Positions 1-9,566 of a stretch of 64,000 nucleotides of DNA are shown one piece after another. Both the position numbers and the translations under genes were made by a program. Below the pieces are notes generated by a model. The model saw only the letters and a program-made list of their open reading frames with translations. It was not told the DNA's origin and did not search any database. The stretch comes from Streptomyces xanthophaeus (lineage in GTDB: Bacteria > Actinomycetota > Actinomycetes > Streptomycetales > Streptomycetaceae): NCBI RefSeq assembly GCF_030440515.1, contig NZ_CP076543.1:6396501-6460500 (forward strand). Direction: 5' to 3'. The stretch's first letter is position 1. Each line of letters begins with the position of its first letter.

Positions 1-1
1 C

Positions 2-565
2 GTGCTGCGCGACGGACCGTACGGCGAGGGCATGGTCCAGCGGTGGATCGACGCCGAGCAGCCGGACGAGGACTCCCCGCTGGGCGCGCTCCTCGGGCTC
101 GTCGACGGCGAGGAGGCGGGGGAGGGCTGGAAGGCCGTCGCCCTCGCCGAGGTCGGCGAAGGCCGCACCGCGCTGCTCGTGCACGCCGACGACCCCCGGC
201 TGCGCCGGATCGCCGTACTCGACGCCGTGATCAACAACGGCGACCGCAAGGGCGGCCACCTGCTGCCCGCGCCCGACGGACGGCTCTACGGCATCGACCA
301 CGGTGTGACCTTCCACGCAGAGGACAAGCTGCGCACCCTCCTGTGGGGCTGGGCGGGCGAGCCGCTGACCGACGAGGCACGCGAGGTGCTGGCCGCGCTG
401 GCCGAGGATCTGGCCGAGGGAGCCCCGCTCGCCACCCGGCTGGCCGAACTGATCACTCCGGTCGAGCTGGCCGCCGTACGGGACCGGGTGGGGCACCTGC
501 TGGGCACCGGAACCCACCCCCGGCCGTCCGGGCAGTGGCCGGCGATCCCCTGGCCACCGGTCTGA
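2..565 (+). CDS. SCO1664-type kinase-like protein, C-terminal part
   Basis: The reading frame is open to the left edge, so the N-terminus is missing. The visible 187 residues resemble the C-terminal half of the actinobacterial SCO1664 family, which is distantly related to phosphatidylinositol 3/4-kinase folds. The segment VINNGDRKGGHLL looks like the catalytic loop and YGIDHGVTF, about 25 residues on, like the metal-binding loop. The gene stands directly upstream of mshC on the same strand, separated by about 110 bp. Substrate and role are unknown; the kinase relationship is a family inference from these two motifs. Confidence 0.7.
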   Translation: MLRDGPYGEGMVQRWIDAEQPDEDSPLGALLGLVDGEEAGEGWKAVALAEVGEGRTALLVHADDPRLRRIAVLDAVINNGDRKGGHLLPAPDGRLYGIDHGVTFHAEDKLRTLLWGWAGEPLTDEAREVLAALAEDLAEGAPLATRLAELITPVELAAVRDRVGHLLGTGTHPRPSGQWPAIPWPPV

Positions 566-675
566 ATCAGCCATCGGCCATACGCACAGAACCGGCCAGA
601 CCGCAAGAGTGCCGATCAAGACAACAGTGCAGGTCCAGTTCGTTTCCGGAACATCAGTCCGGTTAGGCTCGACAC

Positions 676-1905
676 ATGCATGCCTGGCCCGCTTCTGAGG
701 TCCCCGCCCTTCCTGGCAAGGGCCGCGACCTCCAGATCCACGACACCGCGACCCAGGGGACGATCACCCTCGCCCCCGGTCCCGTCGCCCGTATCTACGT
801 CTGCGGCATCACTCCGTACGACGCGACCCACATCGGTCACGCGGCGACCTACAACGCGTTCGACCTCGTACAACGCGTGTGGCTCGACACCAAGCGGCAG
901 GTCCACTACGTCCAGAACGTCACGGACGTGGACGACCCGCTCCTGGAGCGGGCGCTGCGTGACAACCAGGACTGGACCGAGCTGGCGGAGCGCGAGACCG
1001 CGCTCTTCCGCGAGGACATGACGGCCCTGCGGATGCTGCCCCCGCAGCACTACATCGGAGCCGTCGAGGCCATACCCGGAATCGTGCCGCTGGTCGAGCG
1101 GCTGCGGGACGCGGGCGCGGCGTACGAGCTGGAGGGTGACACCTACTTCTCGGTCGAGGCCGACCCGCACTTCGGCGGGGTCTCGAACCTCGACGCCGAG
1201 GCGATGCGGCTGCTCTCGGCGGAGCGGGGCGGCGACCCCGACCGGCCCGGCAAGAAGAACCCGCTGGACCCGATGCTGTGGATGGCCGCGCGTCCGGGCG
1301 AGCCGAGCTGGGACGGCGGCTCGCTGGGCCGCGGCCGGCCGGGCTGGCACATCGAGTGCGTGGCGATCGCCCTCGACCACCTGGGCATGGGCTTCGACAT
1401 CCAGGGCGGCGGCTCCGACCTGGCGTTCCCGCACCACGAGATGGGCGCGTCGCACGCACAGGCGCTGACGGGCGAGTTCCCGATGGCCAAGGCGTACGTG
1501 CACGCGGGCATGGTGGCGCTGCACGGCGAGAAGATGTCGAAGTCGAAGGGCAACCTCGTCTTCGTATCGGCGCTGCGGCGCTCCGGGGTGGACCCGGCGG
1601 CGATCCGCCTCGCCCTGCTGTCGCACCACTACCGGGCCGACTGGGAGTGGACCGACGAGGTCCTCGCCGAGGCCGTGGCCCGGCTGGAGCGCTGGCGCGC
1701 GGCCGTGTCCCGGCCGGACGGCATCCCGGCCGACGCGGTGCTCGAAGAGGTCCGCGAGGCCCTGGCGAACGACCTGGACGCCCCTGCGGCGCTGGCGGCC
1801 GTGGACCGCTGGGTGGAGCTCCAGAACGCCACCGACGGCGACGACGAGTCGGCCCCCGGCCTGGTCTCCCGGACGGTGGACGCCCTGCTGGGCGTGGCGC
1901 TCTAG
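676..1905 (+). CDS. mshC: Mycothiol cysteine ligase MshC
   Basis: This 409-residue protein is the ATP-dependent ligase that joins cysteine to GlcN-Ins in mycothiol biosynthesis, the actinobacterial replacement for glutathione. It is built like cysteinyl-tRNA synthetase. [15 protein letters not shown] places the zinc-binding Cys at 43 and the HIGH motif at 52-55; KMSKSKGN starts near residue 286. The protein stops shortly after the KMSKS region instead of carrying the tRNA-binding domain of CysS, as expected for MshC. The ATG at 676 has only a weak ribosome binding site upstream, so the exact start is less certain than the identity. Confidence 0.96.
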   Translation: MHAWPASEVPALPGKGRDLQIHDTATQGTITLAPGPVARIYVCGITPYDATHIGHAATYNAFDLVQRVWLDTKRQVHYVQNVTDVDDPLLERALRDNQDWTELAERETALFREDMTALRMLPPQHYIGAVEAIPGIVPLVERLRDAGAAYELEGDTYFSVEADPHFGGVSNLDAEAMRLLSAERGGDPDRPGKKNPLDPMLWMAARPGEPSWDGGSLGRGRPGWHIECVAIALDHLGMGFDIQGGGSDLAFPHHEMGASHAQALTGEFPMAKAYVHAGMVALHGEKMSKSKGNLVFVSALRRSGVDPAAIRLALLSHHYRADWEWTDEVLAEAVARLERWRAAVSRPDGIPADAVLEEVREALANDLDAPAALAAVDRWVELQNATDGDDESAPGLVSRTVDALLGVAL

Positions 1906-1906
1906 C

Positions 1907-1959
1907 GAACGGAGGAAGCGCGCCCCCGGCCCCGTGCCGGCGGGCGCGCTTCGCCGTTC
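1907..1959. terminator. Bidirectional hairpin between mshC and a convergent gene
   Basis: GAAGCGCGCCC at 1915-1925 pairs perfectly with GGGCGCGCTTC at 1942-1952, and the outer GAACGG (1907-1912) pairs with CCGTTC (1954-1959). The structure fills the space between two convergent stop codons, which fits a shared terminator without a long U tract. Confidence 0.75.
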
Positions 1960-1966
1960 CACCGCC

Positions 1967-2941
1967 TCACTGCATCACGGTCACCGGCGGGTGCCGGGGA
2001 TCGGCGGGGCACGCGTAGAACTGCAGGGTGTAGCCGCGGCCCACGGTGACCCCCGTGGGGGTCGAGGACGCGCCCTGCGCCTCCTCGACCGGACGCCAGC
2101 TCACGGTCTCGGCGTTCCATTCGCAGTGGTCGAGGGTGAGCAGCGGCTCGCCGACGGCCGCGCACTCCCGGCAGCGCAGCTCCTTCGGACCGCCCGAATC
2201 GCGGAAGGTGAACGGGGCGGCCCAGCCGCCGGCCTTCCACCCCGCCGCGACGGACAGGGCATCCCGGTAGCCGGGGGCTCCGTCCTCCTCCCAGCGGCGG
2301 ATCCGCTCGGCCAGCTCGCGGTCCAGATCGTGCGCGGCCGGGTACTCGCGGACCTGCTCCGGATGGAGCACGCACGGCACCGGCACCAGCTCGTCCGTGC
2401 CGACGTACTCCGGCTCCGGGGCGGCCGACAGGACCGCCTCCACCGCGTCGGCCCGCCGCCAGCGCAGCTGGACGGCCTGCCCCGGGCCGTCCTCGGGGTC
2501 CTCGATGTCGATGAACGGGCACCACAGCACCTGGAGCAGGTCCGTGCCCTCGGGGAAGGGCAGGCCGGGGACGTCCCGGGCGTACAGCTGCGCCACCGGG
2601 ATCAGCGGGTGCGGGCCCTCGGGCAGCAGCGACGGATCGTGGCCGGCCTCGATCCGGGAGACCTCGGCACGGTCCGCGTCCGTCCACACGTCGCGGGCGC
2701 GGATCCGCCGGAGCGTACGCACCTCCCCGGGCGTGTTCAGCGGGAAGGGGGCGTCGTGCTCCTGCGAGCACGACGCCCAGGCCTCATCGGCCGGCCACAG
2801 CAGGGGCCCGCCCACCGAGCTGTCGTGCACGGTGGGGGACCCCGGGCGGGGGTGCAGCCGGGTCGCGGTCCTGGCCAGGCCCCCGAGCTCCGGGAACACC
2901 GTGGCCGCGTCGAGCGGGCGGGGCGGGGTGGTACGGGTCAT
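1967..2941 (-). CDS. Uncharacterised protein, possibly DUF1963/YwqG-like
   Basis: This 324-residue cytosolic-looking protein has no signal peptide or membrane segment. The N-terminal half has GGPLLWPADEAW and PVAQLYARDVPGLPFPEG, a pattern reminiscent of the DUF1963 (YwqG) family. The C-terminal part has a Cys pair, ELRCRECAA, and a later YACPAD, which could form a small metal site. The start is an ATG behind GAGAGGGAAG. It is convergent with mshC and has no informative operon partner. The family link is tentative and the function unknown. Confidence 0.65.
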   Translation of the reverse strand: MTRTTPPRPLDAATVFPELGGLARTATRLHPRPGSPTVHDSSVGGPLLWPADEAWASCSQEHDAPFPLNTPGEVRTLRRIRARDVWTDADRAEVSRIEAGHDPSLLPEGPHPLIPVAQLYARDVPGLPFPEGTDLLQVLWCPFIDIEDPEDGPGQAVQLRWRRADAVEAVLSAAPEPEYVGTDELVPVPCVLHPEQVREYPAAHDLDRELAERIRRWEEDGAPGYRDALSVAAGWKAGGWAAPFTFRDSGGPKELRCRECAAVGEPLLTLDHCEWNAETVSWRPVEEAQGASSTPTGVTVGRGYTLQFYACPADPRHPPVTVMQ

Positions 2942-3009
2942 GCTTCCCTCTCTCGGAACGGCAACCCGTATCCAAGCAGGGGGTACTGACAGCCTGACAG
3001 CCCGGCCCC

Positions 3010-4041
3010 CTAGGTCCCGGGGGTCTCCCCGCCGGCCGCGCCGTCGCCTTCACCCTCACCCTCGCCCTCAGCGGCGGCGTCCGGCCCGGACGTGCCGTCC
3101 GCGTCCGACGCGTCGTCCTGCTTCGGCTTCGGCTGGGGGCGGCCACCGGACAGGTCCCGGAAGTACGAACCCGTGTCCGTGGCCGTCTCCGGGCCCGCCG
3201 CAGGGTCACGCCGCCGCAGGTACCGCTCGAACTCCCGGGCGATCGCGTCGCCCGAGGCCTCCGGCAGATCGGCCGTGTCCCGCGCCTCCTCCAGCGTCTG
3301 GACGTACTCCGCCACCTCGCTGTCCTCGGCGGCCAGTTGGTCCACGCCCAGCTGCCACGCCCGCGCGTCCTCCGGCAGCTCGCCCAGCGGGATCCGGATG
3401 TCGATCAGATCCTCCAGCCGGTTCAGCAGGGCCAGCGTCGCCTTCGGGTTCGGCGGCTGGGAGACGTAGTGAGGCACCGCCGCCCACAGGGACACCGCCG
3501 GGACACCCGCGTGCGTACAGGCCTCCTGCAGGATGCCCACGATGCCCGTCGGGCCCTCGTACTTGGTCTCCTCCAGGTCCATCGTCCGCGCCAGGTCCGC
3601 GTCCGAGGTGACCCCGCTCACCGGCACCGGCCGCGTGTGCGGGGTGTCCCCGAGCAGCGCGCCCAGGATGACCACCATCTCCACGCCCAGCTCGTGCGCG
3701 AACCCGAGGATCTCGTTGCAGAACGACCGCCACCGCATGGACGGTTCGATGCCGCGCACCAGCACCAGGTCCCGCGGCTTGGCACCGCCGATCCGGACCA
3801 CCGACAGCCGTGTCGTCGGCCACGTGATCTTCCGTACCCCGTTGTCCAGCCACACCGTCGGCCGGTTGACCTGGAAGTCGTAGTAATCCTCGGCGTCGAG
3901 TGCCGCGAAGACCTCGCCCTTCCACTCCCGGTCCAGGTGTGCGACCGCACCGGAGGCCGCGTCACCCGCGTCGTTCCAGCCCTCGAACGCGGCCACCATG
4001 ACCGGGTCGATCAGCTCGGGCACGCCCTCAAGCTCGATCAC
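3010..4041 (-). CDS. PAC2-family protein (possible gylX)
   Basis: This 343-residue protein is a PAC2-family member, the fold of eukaryotic proteasome assembly chaperone 2 that is widespread in actinobacteria. Family-like segments include MVAAFEGWNDAGDAAS near the N-terminus and GILQEACTHAGVPAVSLWAAVPHYV in the middle. The last 40 or so residues are a low-complexity Asp/Gly/Glu/Ala tail. The GTG start follows AAGGAGA. It lies downstream of glpD on the same strand across a strong hairpin, the position expected of gylX in the classical gylCABX operon; equating it with gylX is an inference. Its molecular role in bacteria is unknown. Confidence 0.88.
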   Translation of the reverse strand: MIELEGVPELIDPVMVAAFEGWNDAGDAASGAVAHLDREWKGEVFAALDAEDYYDFQVNRPTVWLDNGVRKITWPTTRLSVVRIGGAKPRDLVLVRGIEPSMRWRSFCNEILGFAHELGVEMVVILGALLGDTPHTRPVPVSGVTSDADLARTMDLEETKYEGPTGIVGILQEACTHAGVPAVSLWAAVPHYVSQPPNPKATLALLNRLEDLIDIRIPLGELPEDARAWQLGVDQLAAEDSEVAEYVQTLEEARDTADLPEASGDAIAREFERYLRRRDPAAGPETATDTGSYFRDLSGGRPQPKPKQDDASDADGTSGPDAAAEGEGEGEGDGAAGGETPGT

Positions 4042-4120
4042 CCAGGTCTCCTTCCGAAGTTCCCCTTGCGTACGTGGGTCAGCCTAAGCCTTGATGAGGC
4101 ACCGGCCACAGCCCACGACA

Positions 4121-4150
4121 GAGGGGCGGTTCCCCTCGGAACCGCCCCTC
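4121..4150 (-). terminator. Hairpin after the glp genes
   Basis: GAGGGGCGGTTCC (4121-4133) and GGAACCGCCCCTC (4138-4150) form a perfect 13-bp stem with a 4-base loop, immediately downstream of glpD and before the PAC2 gene. There is no U tract, so partial read-through into the PAC2 gene is possible. Confidence 0.75.
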
Positions 4151-4169
4151 TTCCCCACCTGCGTGGGAG

Positions 4170-5777
4170 CTATGCCTTACGGCCCAGCATCTCCTCGACC
4201 CGGGCACGTACGGACTCGTCGTCCAGGCCGCGGATCGTCACCGTCGTACGGCGGCGCAGCACGTCGTCGACCGTCTCGGCCCACTCGTTGTCACGGGCGT
4301 AGGCGACCTGCGCCCAGATCTCCGGGCCGTCCGGGTGGATCCGCTCGGCCAGCGCCGGGTCCTCGTTCGCGATGCGCGCGATGTCGAAGGCCAGCGAGCC
4401 GTAGTGGGAGGCCAGGTGGCGGGCCGTCAGCGGGTCCATCCGCGTCCCCGGCTCCCGGTCCACCAGCAGCCGGTGCGCGACCGCGTTCGGGTTGGCGACA
4501 CCCGGCAGCGCGATCCGGCGCACCAGCGACTTCACCGGCTCCATGTCCTCGGTCAGCGGGCTGCCCGGGAGCTTCGCCAGCTTGTCCATGACCACACGGC
4601 CGATGTGGCGGTACGTCGTCCACTTGCCGCCGGCCACCGACAGCATGCCGCCGGCGCCCTCGGAGACGACCGTCTCGCGCTTGGCCTTCTCGACGCCGCC
4701 GGGGCCGCCGGGCAGCACCCGCAGGCCCGCGAAGGCGTACGTCATCAGCGAGCGGTCCAGGTCCGCGTCCTTCACCGAGAAGGCCGCCTCGTCCAGGATC
4801 TGCGCGATGTCGGACTCGGTGGCGCGCACGTCCGCCGGGTCGCCCTCGTACACCTCGTCGGTGGTGCCGAGCAGCAGCTGGTCCTCCCACGGGAGGGCGA
4901 AGGTGATGCGGTACTTGTCGATCGGGGTGGCCATGGCGGCCTTCCACGGCGACTTGCGCTTCATGACGATGTGCGCGCCCTTGGAGAGGCGGATCGACGG
5001 CATGGAGTGCTTGTCCTCCATGCGCCGCAGGTGGTCCACCCACGGGCCGGTGGCGTTGAGCACGACGCGCGCGTCGACCCCGAACTCGGTGCCGTCGAGA
5101 CGGTCCTTGAGCTCGGCGCCGGTGACCCGGCCGCGCGTCTTGCGCAGTCCGGTGACCTCGGCGTGGTTGAGGACGACCGCGCCCGACTCGACGGCCGCGC
5201 GGACCGTCATGACGGCGACGCGGGAGTCGTTCATCTGGTGGTCGTAGTAGACCGCGACGGCCTTGAGGTTGTCCGTCTTCAGACCCGGGTTGTCAGCGAC
5301 GGCACGGGCCGGGGATATGACCTTGCCCATGCCGTCGCCGAAGGCCGAGAGGGCGGAGTAGGCGAAGACGCCCGCGCCCAGCTTGGCCGCACCCACCGGA
5401 CCGCCCTTGTAGACCGGCAGGTAGAACGTGAGCGGGTTGACCAGGTGCGGGGCCACGTCCTTGGCCAGCACCCGACGCTCGTGGTGGTTCTCCGCGACCA
5501 GCTTGACCGCGCCGGTCTGCAGGTAGCGCAGACCCCCGTGGACGAGCTTGGAGGAGGCCGAGGAGGTGGCGCCGGCGAAGTCGCCGGCGTCCACCATGGC
5601 AACCCGCAGGCCCGACTGCGCGGCGTGCCACGCCACGGAGGTGCCCAGGATTCCACCACCGATGACCAGCAGGTCGTACGTGGCCTTCGACAGCTGCTCA
5701 CGGGTCTGGGCGCGGCTGACGTTGGCACCGGCGGTCGGGTGCGTGCCCAGTGCGGGAACGCTCTGCAGGCTGCTCAT
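4170..5777 (-). CDS. glpD: Glycerol-3-phosphate dehydrogenase
   Basis: This 535-residue FAD enzyme oxidises sn-glycerol 3-phosphate to dihydroxyacetone phosphate at the membrane, the last step of glycerol catabolism here. The dinucleotide-binding motif VIGGGILGTSVAWHAAQSG is near residue 40, followed by the family segments ATSSASSKLVHGGLRYL and KGAHIVMKR. Length is normal for aerobic GlpD. The ATG start is at 5777, 41 bp from the end of glpK, so the two are probably cotranscribed. It corresponds to gylB of the Streptomyces glycerol operon. Confidence 0.96.
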   Translation of the reverse strand: MSSLQSVPALGTHPTAGANVSRAQTREQLSKATYDLLVIGGGILGTSVAWHAAQSGLRVAMVDAGDFAGATSSASSKLVHGGLRYLQTGAVKLVAENHHERRVLAKDVAPHLVNPLTFYLPVYKGGPVGAAKLGAGVFAYSALSAFGDGMGKVISPARAVADNPGLKTDNLKAVAVYYDHQMNDSRVAVMTVRAAVESGAVVLNHAEVTGLRKTRGRVTGAELKDRLDGTEFGVDARVVLNATGPWVDHLRRMEDKHSMPSIRLSKGAHIVMKRKSPWKAAMATPIDKYRITFALPWEDQLLLGTTDEVYEGDPADVRATESDIAQILDEAAFSVKDADLDRSLMTYAFAGLRVLPGGPGGVEKAKRETVVSEGAGGMLSVAGGKWTTYRHIGRVVMDKLAKLPGSPLTEDMEPVKSLVRRIALPGVANPNAVAHRLLVDREPGTRMDPLTARHLASHYGSLAFDIARIANEDPALAERIHPDGPEIWAQVAYARDNEWAETVDDVLRRRTTVTIRGLDDESVRARVEEMLGRKA

Positions 5778-5818
5778 ATCTCTCTTAGCTCCTCGTCGAT
5801 TGACTCAGCTGAGTGCGG

Positions 5819-7345
5819 TCAGCTGGCGTCTTCGTCGTCGACCCAGCCCATGGAACGCTCCACGGCCTTGAGCCAGCTCTTGTACTCGCGGTCCCGCTGG
5901 TCGGCGGGCATCCGCGGGGTCCACTCCGCCGCGCGGCGCCAGTTGGCGCGCAGGGCGTCGGTGTCGGGCCAGAAGCCGACGGCCAGGCCGGCGGCGTAGG
6001 CGGCGCCGAGGCAGGTGGTCTCGGCGACCATCGGGCGCACCACGGGGGCGTCCAGGAAGTCCGAGAGCGTCTGCATCAGCAGGTTGTTGGAGGTCATGCC
6101 GCCGTCGACCTTGAGGGCCGCGAGCTCGACGCCCGAGTCCTTGGTCATGGCGTCGGTGATCTCGCGGGTCTGCCAGGCGGTGGCCTCCAGGACGGCACGG
6201 GCGATGTGCGCCTTGGTGACGTACCGGGTGAGGCCGGCGACCACGCCACGGGCGTCGGAGCGCCAGTACGGGGCGAAGAGGCCGGAGAAGGCCGGCACGA
6301 AGTAGACGCCGCCGTTGTCGTCGACCGAGGAGGCCAGGGTCTCGATCTCGGCCGCGGACTTGATCAGGCCCATCTGGTCGCGCATCCACTGGACGAGCGA
6401 GCCGGTGACGGCGATGGAGCCCTCCAGCGCGTAGACCGGCTTCTGGTCGCCGATCTGGTAGCCGACCGTGGTCAGCAGGCCGCTGTAGGAGTTGATGATC
6501 TTGTCGCCGGTGTTCATCAGCATGAACGTTCCGGTGCCGTACGTGGACTTGGCCTCGCCCTCGGCGAAACAGGTCTGGCCGAAGAGGGCGGCCTGCTGGT
6601 CACCGAGCGCCGAGGCGACCGGGACACCGGCGAGGACGCCCTCCTTGACGTGACCGTAGACCTCGGCGGAGGACTTGATCTCCGGAAGGACGTTGAGCGG
6701 GACGCCCATGGACTCGGCGATCTTGTCGTCCCAGGCCAGGGTGTGGAGGTTCATCAGCATGGTGCGCGAGGCGTTGGTGACGTCCGTGACGTGCACGCCG
6801 CCCTGCGGGCCACCCGTGAGGTTCCAGATGATCCACGAGTCCATGGTGCCGAAGAGGATGTCGCCGGCCTCGGCGCGCTCCCGCAGGCCCTCGACGTTGT
6901 CGAGCAGCCAGCGGACCTTCGGGCCGGCGAAGTAGCTCGCCAGCGGCAGGCCGGTCTCGCGGCGGAAGCGGTCCTGGCCGACGTTGCGGCCGAGCTCCTT
7001 GCACAGGGCGTCGGTGCGGGTGTCCTGCCAGACCAGCGCGTTGTGCACCGGCTCGCCGGTGTGGCGGTCCCACAGGACCGTGGTCTCGCGCTGGTTGGTG
7101 ATGCCGACGGCCTTGACGTCCGCGGCGGTGATCTCCGCCTTGGCGATCGCGCTGGCGACGACCTCCTGGACGTTGGTCCAGATCTCGGTGGCGTCGTGCT
7201 CGACCTGGCCCGGCTTCGGGAAGATCTGCTCGTGCTCCTTCTGGTCGACGGCGACGATGCGGCCGTCGCGGTCGAAGACGATGCAGCGGGAGGAGGTGGT
7301 GCCCTGGTCGATCGCGGCGATGAAGGGGCCGGTGCTGGTGGTCAT
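5819..7345 (-). CDS. glpK: Glycerol kinase
   Basis: This 508-residue FGGY-family kinase phosphorylates glycerol to glycerol 3-phosphate. The N-terminal ATP-binding segment [17 protein letters not shown] and the motif [12 protein letters not shown] with downstream [15 protein letters not shown] are typical of GlpK. The length is standard. It sits between glpF and glpD on the same strand with short gaps and corresponds to gylA of the glycerol operon. Regulation is expected through GylR at the promoter upstream of glpF. Confidence 0.97.
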   Translation of the reverse strand: MTTSTGPFIAAIDQGTTSSRCIVFDRDGRIVAVDQKEHEQIFPKPGQVEHDATEIWTNVQEVVASAIAKAEITAADVKAVGITNQRETTVLWDRHTGEPVHNALVWQDTRTDALCKELGRNVGQDRFRRETGLPLASYFAGPKVRWLLDNVEGLRERAEAGDILFGTMDSWIIWNLTGGPQGGVHVTDVTNASRTMLMNLHTLAWDDKIAESMGVPLNVLPEIKSSAEVYGHVKEGVLAGVPVASALGDQQAALFGQTCFAEGEAKSTYGTGTFMLMNTGDKIINSYSGLLTTVGYQIGDQKPVYALEGSIAVTGSLVQWMRDQMGLIKSAAEIETLASSVDDNGGVYFVPAFSGLFAPYWRSDARGVVAGLTRYVTKAHIARAVLEATAWQTREITDAMTKDSGVELAALKVDGGMTSNNLLMQTLSDFLDAPVVRPMVAETTCLGAAYAAGLAVGFWPDTDALRANWRRAAEWTPRMPADQRDREYKSWLKAVERSMGWVDDEDAS

Positions 7346-7426
7346 GTTGGCTGCTCCTGGCAGGTCGGGTGAGTAGGCGGAATCAGGAGGGCGGTGCGGA
7401 TCTTACGATCTTGCCGGTACTGCTGA

Positions 7427-8209
7427 TCAGGCGAACGCGATGTTGTAGAGACCACCGGCGAGCGCGGCACCGACGAGCGGGCCGACCACCGGGATCCAGG
7501 AGTAACCCCAGTCGGAGCCGCCCTTGTTGGGCAGCGGCAGCAGGGCGTGAACGATACGCGGACCGAGGTCGCGGACCGGGTTGATGGCGTAGCCGGTCGG
7601 GCCACCGAGCGAGAGACCGATGCCGACGACCACGAACGAGGTGATCAGGACGCCGATGACACCGAGGCCCTTGCCGCCGTCCTGGAGGCCCTGGGTCAGG
7701 ATCGCCAGGATCAGGACGGCGGTACCGATGATCTCGGTCGCCAGGTTCTGCACGACGTTACGGATCTCGGGGCCGGTGGAGAAGATGCCGAGCACCGGAC
7801 CGGCCACATCGTGCGGGTGCGGGTCCTCGGGACCGAGCTTGGCGTCGCGGATGTGCTCCGGGTCGGCCAGGTGGACGCGGAACTGTCCGTAGTAGGTGAT
7901 CCACATCAGGACCGCTCCGAGCATCGCGCCCAGCAGCTGGCCGGCGAAGTAGACCGGGGTGTCACCCCACTCGCCGCTCGTGACGGCGATGCCGACGGTG
8001 ACCGCCGGGTTCAGGTGCGCACCGGAGAGCGGCGCGGAGACGTAGGCGGCGATCAGTACGGCGAAACCCCAGCCGAACGTGATGGCGAGCCAGCCCGCAT
8101 TGCGGGCCTTGGAGCTCTTGAGTGTCACTGCGGCGCAGACGCCACCGCCGAGCAGTGTGAGCAGGGCGGTACCGATGGTCTCGCCGATGAAGATGTCGGA
8201 GCTGGACAC
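7427..8209 (-). CDS. glpF: Glycerol uptake facilitator (aquaglyceroporin)
   Basis: This MIP-family membrane channel lets glycerol diffuse into the cell. The two pore NPA boxes are visible as [12 protein letters not shown] and [13 protein letters not shown], within six hydrophobic segments. The frame is open further upstream to 8404, but GTG at 8209 has AGGAG six bases before it and gives a normal 260-residue protein starting [12 protein letters not shown], so I chose that start. It is the first gene of the glpF-glpK-glpD unit and corresponds to gylC. Confidence 0.95.
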   Translation of the reverse strand: MSSSDIFIGETIGTALLTLLGGGVCAAVTLKSSKARNAGWLAITFGWGFAVLIAAYVSAPLSGAHLNPAVTVGIAVTSGEWGDTPVYFAGQLLGAMLGAVLMWITYYGQFRVHLADPEHIRDAKLGPEDPHPHDVAGPVLGIFSTGPEIRNVVQNLATEIIGTAVLILAILTQGLQDGGKGLGVIGVLITSFVVVGIGLSLGGPTGYAINPVRDLGPRIVHALLPLPNKGGSDWGYSWIPVVGPLVGAALAGGLYNIAFA

Positions 8210-8521
8210 CCGCGACTCCTTTGTACGTCCAGGGGTGGGCGGACACCGGGTCCCTCCGGTGGTTCCGCGCACTCGGTGAGTGCTGCACCGGTCCGTGGCT
8301 TGTCGCATCCTAGCGCGTATTGCCGGTAGGTGTTCGACAATGCCGACCGATGAACGGCAGTTTTCCGCCCAAGTGAAGAACGCGTCAAGGGTCGGCCAGG
8401 CCAAAGTGTCGGATCGTTACCGGTACGTGCGATCAGCCAAAACAAGCCATCCCAAGGCCGGGATGTGGCGAAAAATGGGCATAGAAAGGCCAGGGTGTGG
8501 CCTAGGCCTGTTAAAGGAAGC
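8210..8521 (-). promoter_or_regulatory. gylR-glpF intergenic region with the operon promoter
   Basis: This 312-bp gap separates the regulator gylR from glpF, both read leftward. No credible open reading frame lies in it. It should hold the glycerol operon promoter, and it contains a GylR-type operator candidate at 8332-8348. No clear sigma-70 hexamer pair could be assigned by eye. Confidence 0.6.
8332..8348. promoter_or_regulatory. Candidate GylR operator upstream of glpF
   Basis: GTTCGACAATGCCGACC lies about 125 bp upstream of the glpF start. Its first 12 bases are identical to the sequence upstream of gylR at 9338-9349. The site is an imperfect palindrome, as expected for an IclR-family dimer. 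Confidence 0.65.
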
Positions 8522-9289
8522 TCAGAACCGGCCCGCGCCGAGATCGCGTGAAACCGCACGCGCACAGTCCCGCACCGACGCCACCAGGGCCGCACGGGGC
8601 TCTCCGGCCTCGCCGCAGACCCGTTCCACGGCGCCCGCGACCGCCACCGCGCCGACCGGCATCCGGCGCCGGTCGTGGATCGGCGCCGCCACCGAGGCGA
8701 TGCCCTCCCAGGTCTCCTCCACGTCGGAGGCCCAGCCGCGCGCCCGGGTCAGGTTCAGGATCTCCTCGAAGGCGGTGCCGTCCGTGACCGTGCGGGGGGT
8801 GAAGGCCTCGCGCTCGACCTCGTGCGCCTGGGTGTGCGCCACGGGGTCGTAGGCCGACAGCACCTTGCCCAGCGCGGTCGAGTGCAGCGGCTGCATGGCC
8901 CCGACCTCCAGCACCTGACGGCTGTCGTCGGGCCGGAACACGTGGTGCATGATCAGCACCCCGCTCTGGTGCAGCACGCCCACGTACACGCTCTCGCCGC
9001 TCGCCCGGGCCAGGTCGTCCGTCCACACCAGGGCGCGGGCGCGCAGCTCGTGGACGTCGAGGTAGCTGTTGCCCAGGCGCAGCAGCTCCGCGCCGAGCTG
9101 GTAGCGGCCGGAGGCCGGGTCCTGCTCCACGAAGCCCTCGGCCTGCAGGGTGCGCAGGATGCCGTGGGCCGTGCCCTTGGCCAGGCCCAGCGAGGACGCC
9201 ACGTCCGAGAGTCCCAGCCGGCGCTCGCCGCCCGCCAGGAGTCGCAGCATCGCAGCGGCTCGTTCGAGCGACTGGATGTTCCGTGCCAT
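8522..9289 (-). CDS. gylR: IclR-family glycerol operon regulator GylR
   Basis: This 255-residue IclR-family regulator has an N-terminal winged helix (LGLSDVASSLGLAKGTAHGILRTLQ, about residues 25-50) and a C-terminal effector-binding domain containing STALGKVLSAY. Its place directly upstream of glpF-glpK-glpD matches the Streptomyces gylR locus. There the protein represses the operon without inducer and mediates glycerol induction and catabolite repression. An operator-like palindrome lies 49 bp upstream of its start, consistent with autoregulation. Confidence 0.94.
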   Translation of the reverse strand: MARNIQSLERAAAMLRLLAGGERRLGLSDVASSLGLAKGTAHGILRTLQAEGFVEQDPASGRYQLGAELLRLGNSYLDVHELRARALVWTDDLARASGESVYVGVLHQSGVLIMHHVFRPDDSRQVLEVGAMQPLHSTALGKVLSAYDPVAHTQAHEVEREAFTPRTVTDGTAFEEILNLTRARGWASDVEETWEGIASVAAPIHDRRRMPVGAVAVAGAVERVCGEAGEPRAALVASVRDCARAVSRDLGAGRF

Positions 9290-9337
9290 CGCGCAGCCTC
9301 CTGCAGACCTTCGGTATTACTGACCATCTTGACGCGG

Positions 9338-9354
9338 TTCGACAATGCTGAACA
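9338..9354. promoter_or_regulatory. Candidate GylR operator upstream of gylR
   Basis: GTTCGACAATGCTGAAC is a partial palindrome (GTTC with GAAC arms and matching central positions) between gylR and the divergent metH. It shares 12 consecutive bases with the candidate operator upstream of glpF. Confidence 0.65.
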
Positions 9355-9566
9355 GTATCGGTCGATGTCGACCTTGCGCACCGTCGGACGGCTGTTCGCC
9401 CTACCGTCGCCGGGACACCCCGCCGGAAACTCCCCGCCACAGAATGCAGTCCGCCACGTGGGACACCCACACCGGGGCGGGTGCCTCGCGGTTACCCTGG
9501 CCGCGTGCACCCTTGACACAGAGGGGGTGCAAAGCCGACAGCCGTCGCATCCCAGGGAGCACAACC

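Noticed and set aside
1278..2018. Long alternative-frame open reading frames over mshC and many other genes
   Set aside because: They are shadows produced by high GC: their translations are rich in Arg, Gly, Ala and Pro without domains, and they overlap well-supported genes.
9290..9566. Possible cobalamin or SAH riboswitch in front of metH
   Set aside because: I could not find the conserved B12-box or SAH-riboswitch core by eye. A covariance-model search would decide.
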